Source of the DNA: Propionibacteriales bacterium
GTDB lineage: Bacteria > Actinomycetota > Actinomycetes > Propionibacteriales > Nocardioidaceae
DNA: 55,822 nucleotides
Direction: 5' to 3'
Assembly: GCA_026392455.1 (NCBI GenBank)
Contig: JAPLCB010000005.1
Coordinates: 1 to 55,822 of the forward strand
Within the stretch, counting starts at the first letter, position 1. Each line of letters starts with the position of its first letter. Positions 50,901 to 55,822 of the stretch are shown one piece after another. The translations under genes and the position numbers were made by a program. Under the pieces are notes generated by a model. It did not search any database. It was not told the origin of the DNA and saw only the letters and a list, made by a program, of their open reading frames with translations.

Positions 50901-52759
50901 TCGGACTCGGTGCGTCCCGACCACACCGCAGCCACTGCGTCGGCGTACAGATCACGGGCGTCCAGCGGGAGGCCCGTGCGGTAGCGGAGCCCGAAGTCGT
51001 AGATGTACGACGGGCGCGGCAGGTTCTCCAGCTCGTAGGGTCGCTCGTCGACGACCTCGGTACCCATCGAGGTGAGGATCGGCAGGATCCGGGACAACGA
51101 GACCTGCTCGCCGACGCGGAACAGCTTGAGCCGGGCGTTGCCCGGGGTCTCCTCGACCAGCGACAGGGCGATCCCGTCGTCCCCCTCGATCGTCTCCAGC
51201 GTGCCGAGGTCCACCGCCCCCGTGGTGGCCGGGTAGTCCTCCTTGTAGGCCTCGGGATACGCGTTGGCGTACCGCCGGGCGAGCACGGCGCCGCGCTGCT
51301 CGCCGTACTGGTGGTGGACCGCGACGGTGAGGTCCTCGCGCCAGGACCGGGCCGCCGCGGCGCACCGCTGCTCGAGCCCGGCCTGGTCCACCCGGTGCAG
51401 CTCGACGCCGGCGCGGGGCCGGACCAGCAGGTGCAGCCGAGCAGCGAAGGAGCTGCCGACCTGGGCGGTGTACTCGATCGACTCCCCGCTGAGCTCCTCG
51501 AGCAGGACCGCCGCGATCCGCTCCCGGACCCCGGTGTTGTAGCGGTCCCGCGGGAGGTACACCAGGACCGACCAGAACCGCCCGTAGACGTCCGGACGGA
51601 CGAAGAGCTTCAGCTGGCGCCGTTCCCGGGTGTGGGTCACCGCCTCGGCGATCGGCCCGAGCTCGGCCGCCGGGGTGGCGAAGAGCTCGTCGCGGGGATA
51701 GCTCTCGAGCACGTCCATGATCGACTTGGCCGCGTGGCTCATCGGCTCGAAGCCGGCCGCCTCGATCACCTGCCGGGCCTTGACCCGCGCCAGCGGGACC
51801 CGGGTCACCGACTCGGCGTACGCCGCCGAGGAGAACAGGCCCAGGAAGCGCCGCTCCCCGACCACTTCGCCGTGGGCGTCGAAGACCTTCACCCCGACGT
51901 AGTCCAGGTGGACCGAGCGGTGCACCGTGGCCCGGGCGTTGGCCTTGGTCAGCACCAGGAGTGACTTCTCCCGCGCCTTGGCCGCTGCCGGACCGACCAG
52001 CGGCCGTGGCGTGTGGTCGTCACCGCGCAGGATCCCCAGGCCGGTGCCGTCGACGCTGAGCAGCTGCTCCGTCCCGTGCCCGGGCACCAACCGGTACTCG
52101 CGGTAGCCCAGGAAGGTGAAGTGGTTCTCCCCGAGCCAGCGCAGGAAGGCAGCGCTCTCGGCGGTCTCCTCGGCCGGCACCGGCGGCGGGTTCTCCTCCA
52201 GGTCCCGAACCACCGCGGAAAGCCGGTCCAGCATCGGCGGCCAGTCCGCAACAGCAGCGCGGACGTCGGCGAGCACCTGCTCCAGCAGCTCGGCGAGCGC
52301 GGCATGCTCGGCGTCGTCGAGACGGTCGATCTCCACGTGCATCCAGGACTCGCGACCGAGGTCGTCGGGCGAGGTGTCGGCCCGGTCCGCTCGGTCCGAC
52401 CCGTCGTCGAGCACCTCGGTCAGGCGACCCGCCGGGTCCCGCCGGACGACCAGCTGCGGGTGCAGCACCAGGTGAACGGCATGGTCGGCGCGGTCCAGGG
52501 CCATCGTCACCGAGTCGACCAGGAACGGCATGTCGTCGGTGACGACCTCGACCACGGTGCGCCCGGACGCCGACGAGTCCGCCGGCGTGAAGACCTGGAC
52601 GGTCGCCGTCCCCGGGCGCCGGAGACCACCGGTGCCGAGGTGGTGCGCGACCGCGGCAGTGCGGTCGTCCTCGCTCCGGTCCGCCAGGTCCTCGGCAGCG
52701 ACGTGCCGGTAGTAGGCGCGGGTCAACCGGGTCAACAGATCAGGCACCGTCGGTACCAC
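47987..52759 (-). CDS. gdh: large NAD-specific glutamate dehydrogenase (180-kDa class)
   Basis: 1590 residues, GTG start. Interconverts glutamate and 2-oxoglutarate plus ammonia with NAD. Order: long N-terminal region with ACT-like segments (about 1-700), catalytic core near 780-1200 with [44 protein letters not shown], nucleotide-binding part [17 protein letters not shown], and a helical C-terminal region. Length and layout match the mycobacterial enzyme Rv2476c. In mycobacteria this class is held in check by the GarA/OdhI phospho-switch protein; that gene is not in the window. No internal break. Confidence 0.95.
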   Translation of the reverse strand: [1590 protein letters not shown]

Positions 52760-52858
52760 CTCACCAGAGTCCGGACACGTCGTCGTGCCCTCCCTTCGAG
52801 GCTAGGACCCGCGGCCGTCACGGACAACCCGCCCCGCTGTCGGCCTCCGAGGAAGCGC

Positions 52859-53680
52859 TCACAGGGCGGAGCGCAGCTCCCACAGCAGCGGGTAGTACTT
52901 CATCGCCAACCGGCCGCGCAGGTACTCGGCTCCACTGGAACCACCGGTCCCCGTCTTCGCGCCGATCATCCGCTCGACCATCACCACGTGCCGCGCGCGC
53001 CAGGCCGCCGCGAGCTCGTCGTGCTGGAGCAGTCCCTCGGCGAGGCCCCACAGGTCGGAGTACTCCGAGCGGTGGTGAGCCACGTGCCGCAGCGACGCGG
53101 TCAGTGCCACGTCGTCGGAGGTGTCCAACCCGGCTTCGGCGACGACGTGGACGAAACCGTCCCAGAGCGTCGGTTCCGCGAGCCGCTGCTCGAGCCGGCG
53201 CTGCTCGTGGTCGGTGAGCCCCTTGAACCGGTCCAGGTAACCGGCATCCTTCGCGCCGGAGAGGAACTCGAGCTCGCGGAACTGGACCGACTGGAACCCG
53301 CTGGCCGGAGCCAGCCGCTGGCGGAACTGCAGGAAGTCCTGGGGCGTCATCGTCTCCAGGACGTCGATCTGACCGACCAGCGTGCGTTCGATGACGTGCA
53401 TCCGAGTGAGCAGGTGCCGGCAGAACCAGAGGTCCCGTCCACCGCTGGCCGAGTCGGTGGCGACCAGGGCGTCACGGACGGTGCCCGCCTCGTGGAGGAG
53501 CTGCTTGAACCACAGCTCGTAGACCTGGTGGATGGTGATGAACAGCAGCTCGTCGTGGGCCGGCGGGTCGGACTCCAGATGCTGGGAGTCGAGGAGCTGA
53601 CCCAGTCGCAGGTAGCTTCCGTAGGTCAGCTGTGCGCCGTCCTCCCCGAAGCTGACGAAACTTTCCGGCGTGGCGTTCAT
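52859..53680 (-). CDS. kynA: tryptophan 2,3-dioxygenase
   Basis: 273 residues. Haem enzyme opening the indole ring to N-formylkynurenine. Diagnostic blocks: LLFITIHQVYELWFKQLLHE (His of substrate site), SGFQSVQFRELEFLSG, and RARHVVMVERMIGAKTGTGGSSGAEYL (haem-ligand His and the substrate-binding GTGGSSG loop). Kynurenine formamidase and kynureninase genes are not adjacent. TAGGTT lies six bases before the ATG; no SD. Divergent from the DUF2505 pair by 45 bases. Confidence 0.95.
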   Translation of the reverse strand: MNATPESFVSFGEDGAQLTYGSYLRLGQLLDSQHLESDPPAHDELLFITIHQVYELWFKQLLHEAGTVRDALVATDSASGGRDLWFCRHLLTRMHVIERTLVGQIDVLETMTPQDFLQFRQRLAPASGFQSVQFRELEFLSGAKDAGYLDRFKGLTDHEQRRLEQRLAEPTLWDGFVHVVAEAGLDTSDDVALTASLRHVAHHRSEYSDLWGLAEGLLQHDELAAAWRARHVVMVERMIGAKTGTGGSSGAEYLRGRLAMKYYPLLWELRSAL

Positions 53681-53725
53681 GAGGCCAACCTAGGCGCACC
53701 GGGTGGGATCCTCCATGATGTCTGC

Positions 53726-54205
53726 ATGAAACTCCGTCACGAGCTCTCCTACGACGCCGACCCGACCGCCGTCCTGGCGATGGTCACCGACCCCGCCTTC
53801 TGGGACAAGGTCGCTGTGGCCACCGAGGCCATCTCCAGCCTCGCCACCGTCGAGGCCGACGGCGGTGCGACCCGCGTCGTCGTAGACACCGAGCAGCCGG
53901 TCGTCGGGGTGCCTTCGTTCGCGAAGAAGTTCGCGGGTGACTCGACCCGCGCCATCACCACCCAGGTCTGGAGCGGATCGACCGCGGCGTACACCGTGGA
54001 CACCCCCGGCAAGCCGACCAGCATCAACGGCACCGCATCGATCACCGCGCAGGGCACCGGCTGCGTGCTCACCTACGACCTCGACGTCAAGGCGAGCGTG
54101 CCGCTGATCGGCGGCAAGCTGGAGAAGCTCGTCGGGCAGCTCACCACCGAAGGATTCGACAAGGAACGCGCCGTGGGCGCCGCTTGGCTGGCAGGAGACC
54201 GCTGA
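53726..54205 (+). CDS. DUF2505-family protein (SRPBCC-like), copy 1
   Basis: 159 residues: MKLRHELSYDADPTAVLAMVTDPAFWDKVA, then PSFAKKFAGDSTRAITTQVW, then DVKASVPLIGGKLEKLV near the end. This START/SRPBCC-like fold usually binds a hydrophobic ligand; the family has no assigned role. CATGAT stands six bases before the ATG. One-base overlap (TGATG) with the paralogue downstream. Confidence 0.8.
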   Translation: MKLRHELSYDADPTAVLAMVTDPAFWDKVAVATEAISSLATVEADGGATRVVVDTEQPVVGVPSFAKKFAGDSTRAITTQVWSGSTAAYTVDTPGKPTSINGTASITAQGTGCVLTYDLDVKASVPLIGGKLEKLVGQLTTEGFDKERAVGAAWLAGDR

Positions 54206-54699
54206 TGACGAAGAAGGTCCGTTACGAGCTGCGGTACGACGACGCCACCCCGGCCGAGGTCTACGCGATGCTCTCCGACCCGGAGTTCCGCGACGCGGTC
54301 TGCGAGTTCCAGCGCTTCCCCCGCCGCGACATCACCATCACCCCGACCAGCACCGGGATGGACGTCACCGTCGACCAGCACCGGCCCGCGACCGAGGTGC
54401 CGTCGTTCGCCCGCAAGTTCGTCGGCGACGAGATCAACATCGTCCAGTCGGAGTCGTGGACGTCCCCGACCAAGGCGTCCCTGCACGTGACCATCCCGGG
54501 CAAGCCCGGCGACATGCTCGGCACCGTGGTCCTGAATGCCGTCGACGGCGGCACCACCGAGGTCGTCGAGGTCGACGTGAAGGCCTCGATCCCGCTGGTC
54601 GGCGGCAAGATCGAGGGCGTCATCGGCGACATGCTCGGCAAGGCGCTGCGGGCCGAGAACAAGGTCGGCCGTGACTGGTTGGCCCGAGCGGCCGGCTGA
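54205..54699 (+). CDS. DUF2505-family protein (SRPBCC-like), copy 2
   Basis: 164 residues from ATG 54205 (MTKKVRYELRYDDATPAEVYAMLSDPEFRDAVCEF), SD AGGAG upstream. Parallels copy 1 throughout (VPSFARKFVGDE, IPGKPGDMLGT, DVKASIPLVGGKIEGVI) but clearly diverged, so an old tandem duplication. Possible heterodimer. Confidence 0.8.
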   Translation: MTKKVRYELRYDDATPAEVYAMLSDPEFRDAVCEFQRFPRRDITITPTSTGMDVTVDQHRPATEVPSFARKFVGDEINIVQSESWTSPTKASLHVTIPGKPGDMLGTVVLNAVDGGTTEVVEVDVKASIPLVGGKIEGVIGDMLGKALRAENKVGRDWLARAAG

Positions 54700-54706
54700 C
54701 ACCCAG

Positions 54707-54912
54707 CTGCTGGTCGAGGTGCGAGCGCTCTTGGCGCCCGTTGCTGGTTGAGGTGTCAGGGCTCTCGTCCCCGCCTGCTGGTTGAGGTGCGAGCGCAGCG
54801 AGCCTCGAAACCCGTCCCACCGCCTGCTGGTTGAGGTGCGAGCGCAGCGAGCCTCGAAACCCGTCCCCACGCCTGCTGGTTGAGGTGCGAGCGAAGCGAG
54901 CCTCGAAACCCC
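54707..54912 (+). repeat. array of five REP-like palindromic elements, family 1
   Basis: Copies begin at about 54707, 54741, 54774, 54823 and 54872. The last three are full units (CCTGCTGGTTGAGGTGCGAG...GCGAGCCTCGAAACCC) at an exact 49-base period; the first two are partial, 34 bases apart. Each full unit is an imperfect palindrome (GGTTgAGG...CCTCgAAACC). Diverged single copies are at 3380-3417 and 6839-6880. The rest of the gap 54913-55009 shows only the promoter of the next gene. Confidence 0.85.
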
Positions 54913-55009
54913 CGCACCCGAAAAGAATCCCGCACCCATCTCGCATTACGAGACGATCTGGGGTGTTCTGGCCCCGTTTCTGTCGGTGGTCGTCCGTAGC
55001 GTTGACCTC

Positions 55010-55822
55010 ATGCTCGACAACGACCTGCACATCCCTCCGACCGCACGCCGGCGCAAGCCGCGGCGGTCGCTGGAGGCTGCTGCCGTGCTCGCCGGAGCCC
55101 GCGCAGCGCAGGTCGACGCCCACGCCGCTGAGGCCCGCAAGCTCGCCGCCGCCGTCGAATGGGCCGCGTTGCACGCGGTCGAGGACGCGGATCTGGCCGA
55201 GACCTGGGGCGACACCCCGATCACGCTGACCGGCCCCGGGGCCCCGTTGATCGGACGGGGGTGTGTCGCTGAGTTCGCCGCGGTCATCGGGACCACCACC
55301 AACGGCGGCCGTGCCTACCTCGCCGATGCCGTCGAGCTCGCCCACCGCCTCCCGGCCGTCTACGCCCGGATCCAGGCCGGGACGCTCCCGACGTTCAAGG
55401 GCCGCCGCATCGCGAGGGAAACCACGGTCCTCCCCGAGGACGCCGTGTTGGACCTCGACACCCGGATCGCGCCTCTGGCGGGGAAGCTCAGCGCTGCAGC
55501 CACCCAGAAGATGATCGACGAGACGATCGCCGCGGTGATGCCCGACTACGTCCAAGACCTCGCCGACAACGTCAGCCGACCCCAAGTTGTGGTCGACCAC
55601 CGACAGGTGTCATTCCAGGGCACCAGCAGCGTCTACGGAGCCCTCGACCTCGCCGACGCCCTGGACCTCGACGCCAGGCTCGACCACGAAGCCCAGGTCC
55701 TGAAGGACCAAGGCTGCGAAGCATCTCTGGACGCCAGGCGTGCGATGGCGCTCGGCCGGTTGGCCCGCGGCGAAACCTCCAGCGCTCCGGGGACCGGCAG
55801 GGCGGTGACGTTGTACGTGCAC
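55010..55822 (+). CDS. DUF222-domain protein, N-terminal part (HNH nuclease family; cut by window end)
   Basis: 271 residues visible with no stop, starting MLDNDLHIPPTARRRKP. The pattern of Ala-rich helices (LEAAAVLAGARAAQVDAHAAEARKLAAAVEWAALHAVEDADL), a Gly-containing segment LIGRGCVAEFAAVIG, and ...RLPAVYARIQAGTLPTFKGRRIARET is characteristic of DUF222 proteins, multi-copy in Nocardioides-type genomes and usually followed by a C-terminal HNH endonuclease domain, which here would lie beyond the window. TAGCGT lies seven bases before the ATG. The adjoining repeat array fits the tendency of this family to sit in variable intergenic places. Confidence 0.8.
   Translation, partial: MLDNDLHIPPTARRRKPRRSLEAAAVLAGARAAQVDAHAAEARKLAAAVEWAALHAVEDADLAETWGDTPITLTGPGAPLIGRGCVAEFAAVIGTTTNGGRAYLADAVELAHRLPAVYARIQAGTLPTFKGRRIARETTVLPEDAVLDLDTRIAPLAGKLSAAATQKMIDETIAAVMPDYVQDLADNVSRPQVVVDHRQVSFQGTSSVYGALDLADALDLDARLDHEAQVLKDQGCEASLDARRAMALGRLARGETSSAPGTGRAVTLYVH

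Noticed and set aside
47078-51964. A 1628-codon open frame on the plus strand
   Set aside because: It is the mirror of the glutamate dehydrogenase and amidase genes; composition is His/Gln/Arg-rich as usual for antisense frames in high-GC DNA.
52013-53725. A long upstream extension of the first DUF2505 gene
   Set aside because: The extension is antisense to gdh and kynA. The homologous protein starts at ATG 53726, where a leaderless signature is present.
54774-54912. CRISPR array
   Set aside because: The 49-base period looks regular, but the unit itself is palindromic, spacers are only about 8 bases and nearly identical, and no cas genes are present.
55010-55822. Insertion sequence at the right end
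   Set aside because: The DUF222 protein is not a transposase and no terminal inverted repeats or target duplications are seen; the adjoining repeats also occur away from it.

Overview
The window is GC-rich (about 70 %) chromosomal DNA from an actinobacterium. The actinobacterial arginine cluster, the prfB-ftsE-ftsX-smpB-ssrA order, class F sortase, actinobacterial Tad pilus genes, Ku/LigD and a DUF222 protein, together with two dispersed palindromic repeats that I associate with Nocardioides and relatives, suggest Nocardioidaceae (Propionibacteriales). No species call is possible. Most genes are on the minus strand and many are packed into operons with ATGA, GTGA or TGATG stop/start overlaps.

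Layout. (1) 1-906: 5' part of a 16S rRNA gene (minus), its leader and two tandem rrn promoters. (2) 1031-5398: alpha-hydroxy-acid oxidase coupled to tyrS, a GabD2-type succinate-semialdehyde dehydrogenase, and a MmcQ/YjbR protein. (3) 5395-13122: arginine biosynthesis argC-[ACT protein]-argJ-argB-argD-argF-argR and then argH, driven from an ArgR-box promoter upstream of argC; argG is not here. (4) 13238-13996: a membrane-anchored sortase-fold protein lacking the catalytic His and Cys. (5) 13993-22080: pheST, a lone histidine kinase, the infC-rpmI-rplT-trmH translation operon (ATC start on infC, structured leader) with two tiny downstream genes, and an SseB-like protein. (6) 22119-30000: alanine-racemase-fold enzyme plus P-loop kinase, tmRNA, amidohydrolase, smpB, M23 peptidase, ftsX, ftsE, prfB. 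(7) 30040-34497: a compact Tad/Flp pilus operon. (8) 34638-43610: two-TM K+ channel, split LigD (polymerase and ligase as two genes), a MacAB-like efflux operon with two adaptors and a DUF5666 lipoprotein, and Ku. (9) 43798-45653: a secreted surface protein followed at once by a class F sortase. (10) 45654-55822: SDR, amidase, giant NAD-glutamate dehydrogenase, tryptophan 2,3-dioxygenase, two DUF2505 paralogues, a repeat array and the start of a DUF222 protein.

Themes. A surprising number of genes at the head of a transcript have a [C/T]AnnnT hexamer 6-7 bases before the start codon and no Shine-Dalgarno, the signature of leaderless mRNAs. The best candidates for new biology are the surface protein/class F sortase pair with a non-LPXTG sorting signal, the catalytically dead sortase-like protein beside argC, the ACT-domain gene embedded in the arginine operon, and the infC leader with a potential Shine-Dalgarno-sequestering element.
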